From NCBI RefSeq assembly GCF_028372415.1, contig NC_092873.1:347843390-347907389 (forward strand): a stretch of DNA of 64,000 nucleotides, given 5' to 3'. The translations under genes and the position numbers were made by a program. The notes below the pieces were generated by a model. It was not told where the DNA came from. It saw only the letters and a list, made by a program, of their open reading frames with translations, and ran no database searches. The number at the start of each line of letters is the position of its first letter. Within the stretch, counting starts at the first letter, position 1. Shown one piece after another: positions 22,445 to 34,390 of this stretch. The stretch comes from Notamacropus eugenii. Taxonomy: Eukaryota > Chordata > Mammalia > Diprotodontia > Macropodidae.

Positions 22445-22720
22445 CGCCAATCGATAAGCATATATTGAACACCTATGAGGGCCTGGCACTGTGCTAAGTT
22501 ATGGAACTACAAATACAAAAGATGAAACAATTCCTGTCCTCATTCGTAGAGATGGAGATGAAGATCAAGGGCATTCTAGGCATGGAGGCAATCAGGGAAA
22601 AGTCTGGGAGATGAGAGTAGCATGTGAGAGGAGTGGTGTGAAGGCCAGTTTTAATTGGACCACACAGCAACGTGTAATAAAGCTGGAAAGGTATATCAGG
22701 GCCATGGGGTAAAAGGACAA
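22445..22720 (-). repeat. L2-type LINE fragment
   Basis: 'tattgaacacctatgagggc', 'ctggcactgtgctaagttat' and 'ctgtcctcattc', then diverged body sequence. Confidence 0.6.
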
Positions 22721-22739
22721 ACAGCTCATTCTGTGGTGG

Positions 22740-22995
22740 GGACAGACTGGTGGTATAGTGGATAGAGTGCTGGGTGTGGAATCAGGAAGACCTGAATTTA
22801 AATCCAGATTCATGGCGCTGGACAAATCACTTAATCTCTATTTGCCTCAGGTTCCTCAGCTGTAAAATGGAGAGAGTAACAGCATCTACCTTGCAAGATC
22901 GCTGTGAAGATCAAATGAGATATTTGTGCAGCATTGAGTACAATGCCTAGCATATGATAGGCATTGTATAAATGCTTATTTCTTCCCCTTCCTCT
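22740..22995 (+). repeat. tRNA-derived CORE SINE
   Basis: 'tggtatagtggatagagtgc', 'aatcaggaagacctgaattt', 'tgcctcaggttcctcagctg' and 'gcctagcatatgataggcat' in order. There is no RTE-type tail. Confidence 0.85.
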
Positions 22996-23107
22996 AGTGG
23001 AAGTAGACCTATCCTGGCTCAGACCATTAACGGTATCACAGTATCCACAGTGAATGTATTGGAGTTTCAAAGGACCAACTCATAATGGTCTCTTATATCA
23101 AGGCAAC

Positions 23108-23340
23108 CATGGCAGCTAGGTGGTGCAGTGGGTAGAACTCAGAGTCAGGAAGTCCTGATTTCAAATGCAGCATCTGTCACTTACTAGCTTGTGTGGCTCT
23201 AAGTCAGTCACACAGCCTCTCTGTGCTTCACTTTCCTCATCTGTAAAGAGAGCCAATAACAGTAACATCTACTTTTCGAGCTATTGTAGATAAAATGAGA
23301 ATGCTTGTAAAATGCTGTATCGATGACAGCTATTATAACC
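23108..23340 (+). repeat. tRNA-derived CORE SINE
   Basis: 'ggcagctaggtggtgcagtg', 'gtcaggaagtcctgatttca' and 'ctttcctcatctgtaaagag' in order. Confidence 0.85.
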
Positions 23341-23557
23341 CAAAGTAAAGCCAATAATTTTGAGTACCCTGGCCACTGAGGTCAAGCAAAAGCAGGTAAA
23401 GCAGAGTAATAAGACAAATGAAACAATAAAAATCCTCCAACAAATCTGCCCCTTCCTGGCTCCAGTTTAAACCAGGAAAGTGAGTTTATGTTCTTGACAT
23501 CTTCTATTTCCAGCAGGGAGATCTGCTAAGCAAATAGAGCCCTACAGAAGGGAGGAG

Positions 23558-23815
23558 ACAAGTATTCATTAAGTGCCTATTATGTCCTAGGCACTGTACT
23601 AAATACTCTTCCAATATTATCTCATTTGTCATTCACAACAACTGTTAGTGGTAGGTGTTATTCTAATCCCCATTTTATAGTTGAGGAAACTGAGGCAGAC
23701 AGAGGTTAAGTGACTTGCCCAGGATCACATCGCTAATCTGAGGCTGGATTTGAACTCAAGTAGTCCAGACTCCGGGTCCAGAGGACCCTCCACTGTGCCA
23801 TCTAGGTGATGCTCA
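23558..23815 (-). repeat. MIR-type SINE
   Basis: 'attaagtgcctattatgtcc', 'ttgaggaaactgaggcagac', 'gtgacttgcccaggatcaca' and 'ccactgtgccatctaggtg' make it nearly full length. Confidence 0.9.
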
Positions 23816-23859
23816 TCTCTCTATTTTGGAGAAGGTAGTGTTAACATATCTCATTTTCT

Positions 23860-24260
23860 TATCACAACACTGGCAGGATTTCAATATTGAAGCAACAGGC
23901 ATTTTGTTTTTATGGGAAGTTTGGGGTCAGCAAAAGAACCTTGTAGTTTCCAAAAAGCAATCCAGCTCACTGTTCACCTCTTTTTCCACTTGATGTTCAA
24001 CTCGTTGTTAATTGCACTGTTGGTACCAGATATATGCATACCTTTGAATAAGATCCATTAAGTATCCATCCAAACGAATATTGAAATCTGTGCAAGAGCT
24101 ATTCTTTGTCCATTTGATCTTTTCTATGAGGATGGATAAACCAATCTTCTTTGAGTTATTACAAATTTCTTCCAGGAAGCTCTGCAATGTCTTGGAGCTT
24201 GGCACAATTGGCACAATGTCATGCACAACTAAGAGACCTTGGAGACCTTACCATCTGCAA
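23860..24260 (-). mobile_element. RTE-like LINE reverse transcriptase fragment
   Basis: A minus-strand frame reads KIGLSILIEKIKWTKN, then LDGY and a degraded Y-I/Y-L-G-type QQCN segment. This is the non-LTR RT thumb-side pattern (usual I-x-x-x-K-T-K-x-M ... Y-x-Y-L-G). A neighbouring frame continues with LPIKTKC. Frameshifts break it. It may belong to the LINE class that mobilised the RTE-tailed SINEs, which is inference. Confidence 0.6.
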
Positions 24261-26400
24261 GGAATCCCTCCTCAAACTGGGTCTCCTCTAGCACAGTGGT
24301 GGACACTTTTGGCAAGCAAAACATCTCCCTGTTCTAGGTTTCATTTGATTTTTTTTCTTTTATCAGAGGATCGTTATTTTGGTTTTTACATCTACCAAGG
24401 AATCCTGAATGAGCTCGTTGCATGAATAGGAGACTATAAAAGTGCCTTTAGGGGCCAAAAAGTCTACCAGGTGGTTAGTTAATCAGTACCAGTTTCAAAA
24501 TGTCTACACCAGAGTCTTTCTAAGGCATTTGCCTTATACATCATCACAACTCTCAAGAAAGCATGCTTCCCAGGTTCTACACGTCAGGAAGTCAGTCACC
24601 TGAGCAAGCTGACACATTACATGTGTGCCAGAGCTTCAATAGAACTCTGATGAGTTGGTAGTTTGACTATACACAGACAGCTGACTCAGAGGTAACTCCC
24701 ACATTAATTAATGCCAATCTTGTTCTTTGTAGTGTTAGTTGATGTTTGCCATGGTCATTGCCATTGCCCCTGCTTTTTTTTTTAAAAAGTGTTCATAACA
24801 GAGGTACAAAATCTTCTATATATTCTCTTTCATTTCCTTCTCCAGAACCATTCATAGTTCATAAAGAACATACATAAACCATTCATAAAATTCATAAATG
24901 ATTCATGGAGAAAAAAATGAATGAATTCATGTGAAAGTGCTTTGAAAAAGTGTGTGTGTTTGTATGTATCATCCCTAAGACCTCTATGGAAGGCATTGAA
25001 GGCCAATTCTTTGTGGGGAGGTAGGAAAAAAATCTCTAGGCCTTGTCTATAGCAGCTTTTGGAAACCAGGAAGACTATCACTGTCCTAGGAAAAATCCAG
25101 TCTTTTCTTCTCTTGACTTGAAGGATAGAACTCTTGTGAGAAGATGGATATGAGACCCAGGAATGAACAGAGATGCTGAACGTCCAATATGATTGGGAGT
25201 CAGATGAGACAGCAACGAGGCAGAATGAAGGCTGGAGAGACAGACGAAGGACAGAAGACAACTGTGTGCCTGGTGTTTAAGGATATTCAGCTCCTCCGTT
25301 GCTGCCACCACCTATGTTCACCATGGCCAAATTTGATAGCCTCTACAAGAGGCTCATCCTGTCAGTGTCAAACTTCCCCCTTATCCCGCTGCCTCTTTTC
25401 CTTCCATAGTACTCTCTCCCCTCCCAAAGAGGGCATATTTCCCATTCCCAAACTTAACCCTGTTCTTTAAAATCACACTTATAATTTTTGTTTAATATGT
25501 TTGGAACTTGTTGTCCATATAAAATGATTGATCATAACTCCTGATCCATGGGCTTCAAATGTTGTCAAAGGGAAACCAAGGGCAAGGTGGGGTAGGGGGA
25601 GGTGAGGACAAAGTATCCAGAATAAAAGTGAAAAGGAGAGAGGTTTGAAACACTAGTCTAATTTGTAGAGAGGTCCTATCTTGACTGGGGGCTCAGGAGC
25701 TATAAGAGAGAGAATCTTGTTGATTCTTCATATTTTTTTTATAAACTCCCCATGTAGTCAAACAAATCAGGTAAACCCATACCTCTTAATTCCTCTCTGG
25801 GTACAAACAAGTTAAAACAGTGAGATCAGGAGAAGAAAGGACTCCCCAGGCAAGATACTCTTCACACTGTTCTCTCCTGGCAGCCTCACAAGCTCCATCC
25901 AACCCTAAGGGAGGGAGTGAAAAAAATAAAGACAGGGGTGAAATGGAAGGAACTGACAAACTTTCAGGGTCAGCTGAAAGGAGGAGTAGCCCCACAAAGG
26001 TGGAGGGAGAAGCGTCCCATGGGAATAGCTTGTTTCCCGCTAACAACACTTCCAAATCCGCATTTCCGTTAGAGACCCAAAACTTAGTCTGACACTCAGC
26101 TGCTGTGGTCCTAACCAAAAACATTCCCCACACAAACTTATACTGTGAAAGTAGGCACCTGGGAGAGTAAAATGATAGCACTGATCAATGAAATGGATTG
26201 AAGATCCCTAGTTCAGAAGCATTGACTTCTCTCTTTTGATCTAATTTATTTTTCATGAAGTTTGCTTTTTTTTTTTTAATATAATTTTCATCATACACTT
26301 TTTATTTCTTTTTCCTAGTTCTCAGTCTCAATCTACATTTTTGGAGATTTTTCCAGCAGAAGATCAGGTATTACCAAAAGATCATCCAACATTTTTCTAA
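24261..26400. other. Long stretch with little recognised repeat
   Basis: About 2.1 kb with no gene and no confident repeat. It includes a local run of 'ttcata(aa)' units at 24850-24905. A moderately GC-rich part at 25780-26200 carries overlapping open frames on both strands (90 and 131 codons) that have no domain. It is worth a conservation check only. Confidence 0.4.
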
Positions 26401-26402
26401 GC

Positions 26403-26500
26403 ACTAAATGGCTGGTTTTAGAAGCATAAAATGTGAGAAGTGGAAGAGATCACAGAGATTATCTAGTCTGGGGAATCTCAGAGCCAGGGCCCAGACAAGA
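26403..26500 (-). repeat. MIR3-like fragment
   Basis: 'aagcataaaatgtgagaagt' and 'gatcacagagattatctagt' resemble the MIR3 antisense block. Confidence 0.5.
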
Positions 26501-26664
26501 ATAGGGCAGTCTGCGGCCCCTGAAGGTATATTATGCAGTCCTTTGTCTCTTTGTTCAGGGAAATATGTAATAGGATTAACACCTCTTTGTGAAGAGAAAC
26601 AGAGATTTAGAAGTAGTAGTGCAAATAGATTAGTTATAAACTTAACAAACATGCAATTTGAGTG

Positions 26665-26835
26665 TGAGACCAGTGACCTAGTCCAGTCCTGGCATTTTAC
26701 AGATCAGGGAACTGAGGCCCAGAGAGGAGAATTAATTGTTTGAGGTCATCCAGTGAATTAGTCCTAGCCAGAACTAAGAGCCAGCCTTCCTGACCCCATT
26801 GGACAGTGCTCTTCCCACTACATTATGAGTAGAGG
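26665..26835 (-). repeat. MIR3-like SINE
   Basis: 'gcattttacagatcagggaa', 'ctgaggcccagagaggagaa' and 'gctcttcccactacattatg' in order. Confidence 0.8.
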
Positions 26836-27640
26836 TCAGCGGTCAGTGGGGAGGTGGCAGGGGGCGCCGACTGAAAAATTAAAAATACAGTGGAGCAGTG
26901 GGGAGAGTCAGAAAGGAGACGAACATGGTCAGAGGAAGAAGAAGCAATCTGGAAAAGAAGGTGATAACCAGTTCCCCAGAAAGTAAGAATAATGCTACTT
27001 ACAGAAAATACAGTGGGAAGGAGAATTGCCCATATATCTGAAGACTTTTGTGATAAATTAATTGAGAAATTAAAATTTTCTAGTATTGTATTGCAACTGG
27101 ATTAAGCAACAGCTACGATTAAAGATGACAATTGGACTACATGTGTAGAGGGTGTGTGTGTGTTGCCAATGCAGGTTATATTTTTCCACATGAGTTTGTC
27201 TAAATGTTGTGCACAAGAATCAGAACAGATATCTCTGGAATCTTCCCCACCCCTCTCCAAGCGAGGGTTTGATTCCTGCCTGGAGGGAAGCAGGAGACTG
27301 GGGCCATGAACCTGGCCTCTCTGTTCTTGTTAGGTAGAGGATACCTGACAAGAATTTTTATCTATTTTTTCCCCTTCCACCAATACTGCTAGTCCAGGGG
27401 AAATGACTTGTAGGCTCAAACTGCTCCTCTGGTCACCATCCCTAAACAGGAAAAGAAGATCTTTCTGGAAGCTTGACCCTCTCCCCACCAAATATAGTTA
27501 CATAAATTATACAAAGGCCAACAAATTTTGAATATCAAATAAACTCATCCAAAGAGAAAATAAAAATCAGAGAAGTTAAACAGATTAAAGTATGCCAGAT
27601 AGCATGTAGGGTGAATGAATTCTCTCACTGTGAGCAAGTC
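26836..27640. other. Intergenic, no gene seen
   Basis: Unique-looking sequence with no gene, RNA or repeat recognised. Confidence 0.5.
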
Positions 27641-27644
27641 ATGA

Positions 27645-27740
27645 AAGAGAAAGAAAGAGAAAGAAAGAGAACAACAGAGACTCAGAGACAAGAGATACAG
27701 AGATAGACAGAGACAGACAGAAACAGAGACAGAGAGAGAA
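27645..27740. repeat. GA-rich simple repeat
   Basis: GAAA, GAGA and CAGA units over about 95 bases. Confidence 0.8.
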
Positions 27741-27927
27741 ATTCCTGATTTCACCTAAGGGAAATTCCCTAAAGTCCATAATGTGACAAGCTGGAAATTG
27801 GGAACCTATTGAAACACTGACTCGTTGTCTCTCTCAACCTGGAAAAATATGGAAAGACTTGGACTTATGAAGGAAGAGGTTATCCACCCTTAGAGAAACG
27901 GAGGATAAATAAATGTAGTCTACATGT

Positions 27928-28106
27928 GAATGTATATGTCTATATATGACTATGATTATCGGTATCTAAGTGTATGTATTTATAAGTATATATGTATATA
28001 TGGGTATGTGTGTATATGTATATATGCAGGTCTTTGTATGTATATGTGTATATACGTATGCAAATGTATACATGTGTGTATATATACATATATACATACA
28101 CACACT
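27928..28106. repeat. TATG-type microsatellite
   Basis: About 180 bases of TATATG, TGTATA and CATACA units. Frames of Tyr/Val/Cys here are artefacts. Confidence 0.9.
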
Positions 28107-28430
28107 TAATTGTAGCCTGGAGGGGAGGAAGCGGGGGAAAAAGAACAATATAAAAAGTGCACAGCAGAGAACAAAAGAAAACTTAGAAGGAAGCAAAGAA
28201 AAGATGAACAGCACTCAGTACAATGTGTAGTATTTATTATACAGCTTTCTTGAAATGGAAATTTATTGCTATATATTTTGAATCCTCTCTGCACATTCTG
28301 CTGTGCACGTGGCATTGCTTTTTTTCTTATTTTTGTTTTAGTATTTAAGTTTGTTTCTTTTTTGTTTTCTTATTTTATATTTAAGTTTAAAATTTAAAAA
28401 TTTAGCAAAAAATTTTCAAATGGAAAAAAT

Positions 28431-28434
<4 letters not shown>

Positions 28435-28498
<64 letters not shown>
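28435..28498. repeat. (CT)32 microsatellite
   Basis: 64 bases of perfect CT dinucleotide, preceded by an A-rich tail-like stretch ending 'ggaaaaaataaaa'. It is likely polymorphic. Confidence 0.95.
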
Positions 28499-28501
<3 letters not shown>

Positions 28502-28547
28502 TCTAGGGAACTATCTCTGAAGAGAATCTAGAACTGAGTGTGTCCTC

Positions 28548-28690
28548 TCTCTTTTTTTTTTAATTTTTAATTTTTAGTTTTCAACCTTCATTTTTATAAC
28601 ATTTTGAGTTCTAAATTTCCTCCCTTGCCTCCCCTCTCTCCTCCCCAAGATGGCATGTAATCTGATATAGACTATATATGTGACTGGTGT
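28548..28690 (-). repeat. L1 3' end fragment
   Basis: 'tttttagttttcaaccttca', 'acattttgagttctaaattt' and 'caagatggcatgtaatctga'. Confidence 0.8.
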
Positions 28691-29395
28691 CCTCTCTTGA
28701 AGCTAGGAGACAGAAGAAGGATGTCTCTCTCCCAAGCTCTTGCCAATTCTAACCTTAATTCAGGTATGGAACACTGAGGGATCATTTTCTCTACCAATGA
28801 AAAGTCTTATGCAAATGGCCAGGCTTGGACCCTAACTTATGTATGGTATAACTGATGCTAGTGAAGATTTTTTTACTCTTTCTCTCTGATATCTTGCAAA
28901 ACTATAGATGCCAGTGCTACATTAGGAGAAAATTTGGTGTAGTTGGCAGGTTTTTAAATGAAAATTACATAACATGAGAGAACTGAGCACTGCTGAACCT
29001 CAATCAGTGTCAAGATAAAATACAAGTCTACTAACACTATTTTAAAAGGTGGTTCCTTGTGTAATTTGGATGCATTGCATGCTTCACAATCACTTATTCT
29101 GAGAAATATTATGACTGAGCATCAATATAGCTTTCCAGTTATTACAAAAATCATCAATTCTATGGAGGGGGAACAGTTTACTAATAGGAAAGTTCTTTCT
29201 TTTTTTTTTTTTTTTTGCCAAATTGTGTGACAATATGGGAATGACATTTAGGACATTTCTATGTATAATTGTTCAAAAGTACTTTTAAAAGTGCTTAAAC
29301 TAAAAAAAGAAATGGCCATTTTAGTGATCTTAAGAAAGATGAAGAAAATTCATTTACATTTTAAAAACTGAATTTGAGTTTTTGGTGGATTATTT
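28691..29395. other. Intergenic, no gene seen
   Basis: No gene or repeat recognised except a T homopolymer at 29200-29216. Confidence 0.5.
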
Positions 29396-29399
29396 TGAA

Positions 29400-29646
29400 A
29401 AATTGAGTTATTCAGTCTTGTCTAACTCTTCATGACCCCATTCAGGGTTTTCTTGACAAAGCTACAAGACTGGTTCACTATTTTCTTCTTCAATTCATTT
29501 TGCAGATGAGCAAAGTGAGGCAAACAGGATTAAGTGACTTATCCAAGGTCACCCAGTTAGTGTCTGAGGACAGATGTGAATTCAGAAAGATGAGTCTTCC
29601 TGGTTCCCAACTCTGTGCTCTATCCACTGTGCTACCTAGTTGTTCT
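29400..29646 (-). repeat. tRNA-headed SINE with RTE-type tail
   Basis: 'tcttcatgaccccattcagg', 'aggcaaacaggattaagtga' and 'atccactgtgctacctagtt' in order. Confidence 0.9.
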
Positions 29647-29789
29647 TAAATTGAGCACAGTACTATATAAATCAATTTATTGTCTTCAGACACATTTTCT
29701 TGTCCAGCCTAATATCTTGGCCCCTGGAATGTGAAATATTCTTCTTTACTATGGACCTTCCATCTTCTCTCTTTTCTTTTCTTTTGAAA

Positions 29790-29900
29790 TCTGACCCAAT
29801 GTTCAAGACTCACATCAAGTGCCACCTTCTCCTGGAAGTCTTCCATGGCTATTTCTCCTTTATTTGAAATCCTATCCCAGAAGTTCCTGTTATATACAAT
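29790..29900 (+). repeat. L2-type LINE fragment
   Basis: 'caagactcacatcaagtgcc' and 'accttctcctggaagtcttc', the block that precedes the L2-type 3' end. Confidence 0.6.
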
Positions 29901-29904
29901 GCAT

Positions 29905-30135
29905 GAAGTTATAGGCTGAGAATAAAAAAGTGGGGAAATGTCATAGTGCTTGACCTCAGGGAGCTTATAGTCTAGTTGGGGTGAAGTGGGGAAGTGAAGC
30001 ATGCACCCAAATTCCTTCAATACAAGTTAGAATATGAAAGGAAGTCACAAAGAGTAGGTATTAGTCAGGGGTGGGCAAATTGCTTCTAGGCAGGCGGATC
30101 AGGGAAGATTTCATGAGTGAGGCAGACTTAAAAAA
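29905..30135 (-). repeat. L2-type LINE fragment
   Basis: 'gacctcagggagcttatagt' and 'cagggaagatttcatgag', in opposite orientation to the neighbouring fragment at 29790-29900. Confidence 0.55.
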
Positions 30136-30535
30136 AAGAGAAATATTTCAACAGGTGGAGTCATGTTTTAGACATGATAAACTTTGGCTAACAACCATGC
30201 CCACTCTGTATATTGATAATACCACTATGATAACTATATTTACAAGTCATAAATATAAACATTCTAAAGTATTTTATCAATTGATAAATATGTCTATATT
30301 ACATTTTGTTGTGTTTAGGATTTGTTTGTGTATTGTTAAAAAGTTGTAATAAATTTCCAGTTTTACTTGAATAAAATGTGAGCTGAGAAGGTTGAGTAGG
30401 GTTTGAGAAGAGTGTGTGTGTAGACTGTAACGTTATACTGTCTAGAAACCATTGTCCTAGGGAAAGCCTTCAGTGATTCCAAAGTTATTTGGGTTCTTTC
30501 CCTCCCTAAGTTACCCTATATGTGTTTATCTGGAT
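30136..30535. other. Intergenic, no gene seen
   Basis: AT-rich unique sequence. Nothing recognised. Confidence 0.5.
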
Positions 30536-30721
30536 CAGGGTTGGGTAACCTGCGGCCTGGAGGCCACATGTGGCCCTCCAGTGTGGCCCTTTGACTGAAT
30601 CCAGACCTCACAGAGCAAATCCCCTTAATGAAAGGACTAGTTCTGTAAAACTTGGACTCAGTCGAAAGGTCACACAGGAGGACCTAGAAGGCCACATGTG
30701 ACCACAAGTTCCCTACCCCTG
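30536..30721. mobile_element. hAT-like palindromic transposon, copy 3 (best preserved)
   Basis: Terminal inverted repeats start 'cagggttgggtaacc' and end 'ttccctacccctg'. The arms mirror each other with 'ggccacatgtggccctcc' against 'ggccacatgtgacc', and 'tttgactgaatcc' against 'ggactcagtcg'. There is no coding capacity. Ends of the form CAGGGGTG are typical of hAT elements. Confidence 0.75.
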
Positions 30722-31425
30722 ACTCTGGGCCAAAGCTGTATCATCCAGGTAGAATGTAAACTCCAGGTCAGGGAAGGTTTTTTCGTTTGTTTGTTTTTCT
30801 TTCCCTTATATCCATCACAGTGTCTTAATAGATGTGGATTGAATAGTTCAGATTTGAATAAAGATGTGCTAAATGAATAAAAACCTAGCTCTAATTTTTT
30901 TTTTAAATTAAGGTACTACCAGAGGGAGACGGGGAAATCTGTCCCGTCATTTTGCCTTAAGAACACCTCACCATTTTGGTTCAGGTTTGGTCCTTGATGT
31001 CTAAGACTGTACTTAAACTGGTAGGTCTCTCTCCCCATCCCTACCTCTTGCTTCCCTTTTCTCATCAAGCCCTTTGACTCTCTGTAATCTAGATGGAGTC
31101 CCTTGGCAGGGGGCACCAGGGAGAAGGTTGGGGTAGAGAATTGAGAGAATGGTACTGAAACTTCTTTCTCCCTCAGAGAGTTCTAGAGTCCTCCAGGTTG
31201 AACCATAATGTTCTGTCTTCTCCAGCAAGTCAAGTCATGTAGAACAGGAGTGTCAAATTTAACTAGAAACAGAAACTCTAAACCATACATATGGATCGTT
31301 GCACGTATCGACTTAGTTTTAACACCATGCTTTATTGATTTTTATTTAGTTTGTTACGTATTTCCCAACTACATCTTATTCTGGTTTGGACCACACTCAA
31401 CAGTGTTGAGGACATGGGCTGTGTG
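30722..31425. other. Intergenic, no gene seen
   Basis: No gene. It holds a CTCF-like CTACCAGAGGGAGA at 30916-30929. The stretch around 30900-31210 is non-repetitive. Confidence 0.45.
30916..30929 (+). promoter_or_regulatory. CTCF-like motif
   Basis: CTACCAGAGGGAGA shares ACCAGAGGGAGA with the site at 20805. It has three mismatches to the consensus core. Confidence 0.3.
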
Positions 31426-31429
31426 CTTG

Positions 31430-31585
31430 ACACCTCTGATCGGGAAATCTGAGGCCCAAACTCACTTCTTCCAGGAAGCCTTCTCTGAAAGACCCCAGAG
31501 CACTGGGATTCTTTCCTTACACCATGTCCTCTCAGTCCCTACTGACAGTGTTTCTACTCCACTGTTGTGATCTTGTTATTAGAGC
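31430..31585 (+). repeat. L2-type LINE fragment
   Basis: 'ctcacttcttccaggaagcc' and 'ttctctgaaagaccccag', the L2-type pre-terminal block. Confidence 0.55.
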
Positions 31586-31607
31586 TAATTAATCATCATT
31601 CCCTAAA

Positions 31608-31960
31608 TCAGAAGTTCTCAAAGTGGGGTCTATGGACACATAGGGGTCTCCAAAGCCCCTTCCAGGTAGTCTGTGAGGTCAAAACTATTTTAATAACAAT
31701 ACCATAATATGATAATATGATATAATATATGATATAATAATAATATAATATAGCATTATGCAATATAATGTAGTATAAATGTAACATACTATAATATCAT
31801 ATAATACAAAATAAATATAGTATAATATAACAGAATACTATATGATTTATAAAGCTTATATAAACAAAAGTTCTTTGGCATCTTCAATCATTTTAAAGAA
31901 TGTAATGGGGTCCTGAGAACTAAAGGATTAGGGCAAGAGTTCTCAAACTTTTTAGTTTGA
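31608..31960. repeat. hAT/MER-like DNA element expanded by an ATAAT microsatellite
   Basis: Left end 'agaagttctcaaagtggggt', then 'ctgtgaggtcaaaactattt'. About 165 bases of ATAATA/TATAAT simple repeat follow (31690-31855). The right end is 'ggcaagagttctcaaacttt'. Confidence 0.6.
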
Positions 31961-31965
31961 GAACA

Positions 31966-32590
31966 GCTTCCTTAATCCTTTTCTTGAAACTGTAAATTCC
32001 CTGAAGGCAGAGACCTTTTTTTCCTACCTCTGGGGCATCTTTTCCCACACCTATCACCTAAAAGTATTTGATCTTGGCCCTCTTTAATCCACAGTGGACT
32101 CCTAAACTCTTCCCAGTCTAGATTGGTATTTATGGGAGTTTGAAAGTTGGGGATCATGGGGCGCAGGGGGGACACAACGATTGTCATAAATCCTTTTTAT
32201 CCCTTGTGATCACCCACCTCTTTCTACCATCCTGCTGTATACCTATCTGGGGAGCTCAGAAATTTCAGATTTTCCCCCAGGTATTGGATAGGGACTCTAA
32301 GACTCTAGATCAGGGGTGATGGGAGATCCTCATTCAGGAGTAATATGCCGTTAAGTATTTAACAACCGGCTCTTCAGTGGGAAAAAATACATAGTTCACA
32401 CTTTTAAGTTTAATTTGCATTATTAACATTTTGTCTATTACTTTTCAAAGTCTAGACTAGTCAACAAGCAATTAATCAAGCCCCGATTTATAGCATTTGA
32501 TGATTTCCAAGTTATAAATGCTCCTGCTGAAAATGTAGCTACTGGCTTTCTCAAGTGGTTCAGACCCTTTGCTTGTCCTTTCCTAAGAGG
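31966..32590. other. Intergenic, no gene seen
   Basis: Nothing recognised. Confidence 0.5.
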
Positions 32591-32591
32591 C

Positions 32592-32745
32592 AACAAGGTA
32601 TGGTGGAAAGAACCCTGGTCAGAAACTCGGGAGACCTGGGCTCTTATCTTATTTCTGGCACTAAATGACTCTAATTGGGAGCACAGCACTTTCCTTCTCT
32701 GGAAAAGTTTAGATGATCTCCGTGATCTCCGTGATCTCTAATAAC
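32592..32745 (+). repeat. MIR3-like SINE
   Basis: 'caaggtatggtggaaagaac', 'gagacctgggctcttatc' and 'agatgatctccgtgatctcc'. The 'gatctccgt' unit is tandemly doubled. Confidence 0.65.
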
Positions 32746-32749
32746 ATCC

Positions 32750-33475
32750 TTTGAGATCAGATATCCCACAGATACCTCAAACTCAATTTGCCCAAAATAG
32801 AACTTCCCCTAAATCCACTCTTCATTTCCTTCTGTGTGGAAAGTGATACCATTCGTTCATTCATACCGTAGTAATCAAGAGTACTCTTCACTTTCACTCA
32901 TTCCCCATATCCAATCAATTGCCAAATCTTGCCTCCACTATCTCAACATCTTTCCACTCACACCACAACCTAGTCATGGCCCCAGTGACCTAGATTATTG
33001 CAAAAACTTCCTAATTCTTTACATCCAACATTTCTTCTCCTCACCTCCAATTTATCCTGTACACAGCTATAAAACTGAGATTCCTGAAGCACAGGTTGGA
33101 CTATGTTACTCTCCTGATCAAGAGAATCCTTTTAGTGGTTATGACTTGTCTTTAGGATAAAACACAAATTATTCTGTTTGGCGTTTATAGTTCCTCACAG
33201 TCTGCATCTAGTCTGTCTTTCCGAGCTGTTCACACATTTCTTCCCACTAATTGGGCTTTGTGCTCAGCTGAGCTGATGAACTTGCTGTTCCCTATATGCA
33301 ATATTCCAAGTCTTGCTTTATCTAGAGCATCCTCTGAGCCAGGAATGCCTTCTCTCATTACTACTGACTCTTCCTTGTTCCCATCAAGGTTTAGCTCAAG
33401 GGTCATGTACTTTAAGAGGTCTTTCTTCGTTTCTTCAGTTGTTAGCTCTGTTCTTCCTCCCCCATTACTGTGTTT
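32750..33475 (+). repeat. L2-type LINE ORF2 C-terminal region
   Basis: 'acctcaaactcaatttgccc', 'ccccatatccaatcaattgc', 'tgacctagattattgcaaaa', 'actatgttactctcctgatc' and 'atgccttctctcattac' follow the order of the L2-type ORF2 end. No intact frame. Confidence 0.75.
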
Positions 33476-33477
33476 AT

Positions 33478-33895
33478 ATTATATTTATAAATTATATTAT
33501 GCTCATTAATATATTAGTATTACATGGTTTATTAATATTTACCAAAATATTGTGTTCATATTATATTTATATCACATTACATTTATTAATTATATTCTTA
33601 TTGTAATTATTCCTATATTTGTTAATTATATTAATATTATATTCATCAATTGTATTATATTAATGTATTCCTGTCATATATTTATTGATATAATATATAT
33701 TATGCTGTTATATTATATCATGCTACATCATTATATTATGTTGTATTATGTCATATCATATCATATTATATCATATCATATACTATTTATTATATTATAT
33801 TTTTGTGTGGTGTCATGCCGTATCATTTTGTATCATATTGTGTTATGTTAGTTACGTTGTTATGTATACATATACATTATATTATATTACATTAG
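33478..33895. repeat. Long AT-rich (TATTA/TATAT) degenerate microsatellite
   Basis: About 420 bases built from TATATTAT, ATTATATT and TCATATCATA units. The open frames in it are low complexity. Confidence 0.9.
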
Positions 33896-33902
33896 TCCTA
33901 TT

Positions 33903-34250
33903 TTTCCCTCCAAATTTATTTACTTATTTGTTTTCAGTTTTCAACCATCACTTCCATAAGCTCTAAATTTTCTCCCCTTCCCTCCCCAAGCCAGCATGAG
34001 TCCTATATGGGCTCTATACATACATTCTTATTAAACACATGAGTCATATTGCATAGATGAATTAAGTGAATGGGAGAAAGCATGAGTAAAACAAAACAAA
34101 ATTAGACATAACAAAAGACAAAATAGTCTGTTTCATTCTGCATTCTACTCCATAGTTCTTTCTCTGGATTTGGATGGCATTTTGCATCATGAGTCCTTTG
34201 GAAATGGTCTGGGTCCTTGCCTTGCTGTGAAGGCATCAGTCCCATTTTTA
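33903..34250 (-). mobile_element. L1 3' end
   Basis: 'ttgttttcagttttcaacca', 'tccataagctctaaatttt', 'catgagtcctttgg' and a spaced AAAACA tract, as in the copy at 17105. Confidence 0.85.
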
Positions 34251-34259
34251 CTTATCTGT

Positions 34260-34390
34260 AAATATATCATCTCTGTATCCCCACAGTAGAATGTAAACCC
34301 CTTGGAGGCAAGGACTGTCTCACTTATGAGAATACAGAGCCTGGTACATGGTAGATAATTCTAAAATGCTTATTGATTGATTGATTGAAT
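34260..34390 (+). repeat. L2-type LINE 3' end
   Basis: 'gtagaatgtaaaccccttgg', 'aggcaaggactgtctcac' and the terminal (TTGA)n 'ttgattgattgattgaat'. Confidence 0.8.

Noticed and set aside
24830..25261. 143-codon minus-strand frame
   Set aside because: No recognisable domain. The start is in unique AT-rich sequence and the end is low-complexity from 'ttcata' units.
33478..33895. AT-rich tract considered as a replication origin or matrix attachment site
   Set aside because: It is a degenerate TATTA microsatellite next to an L1 end. Nothing in the sequence supports a specific role.
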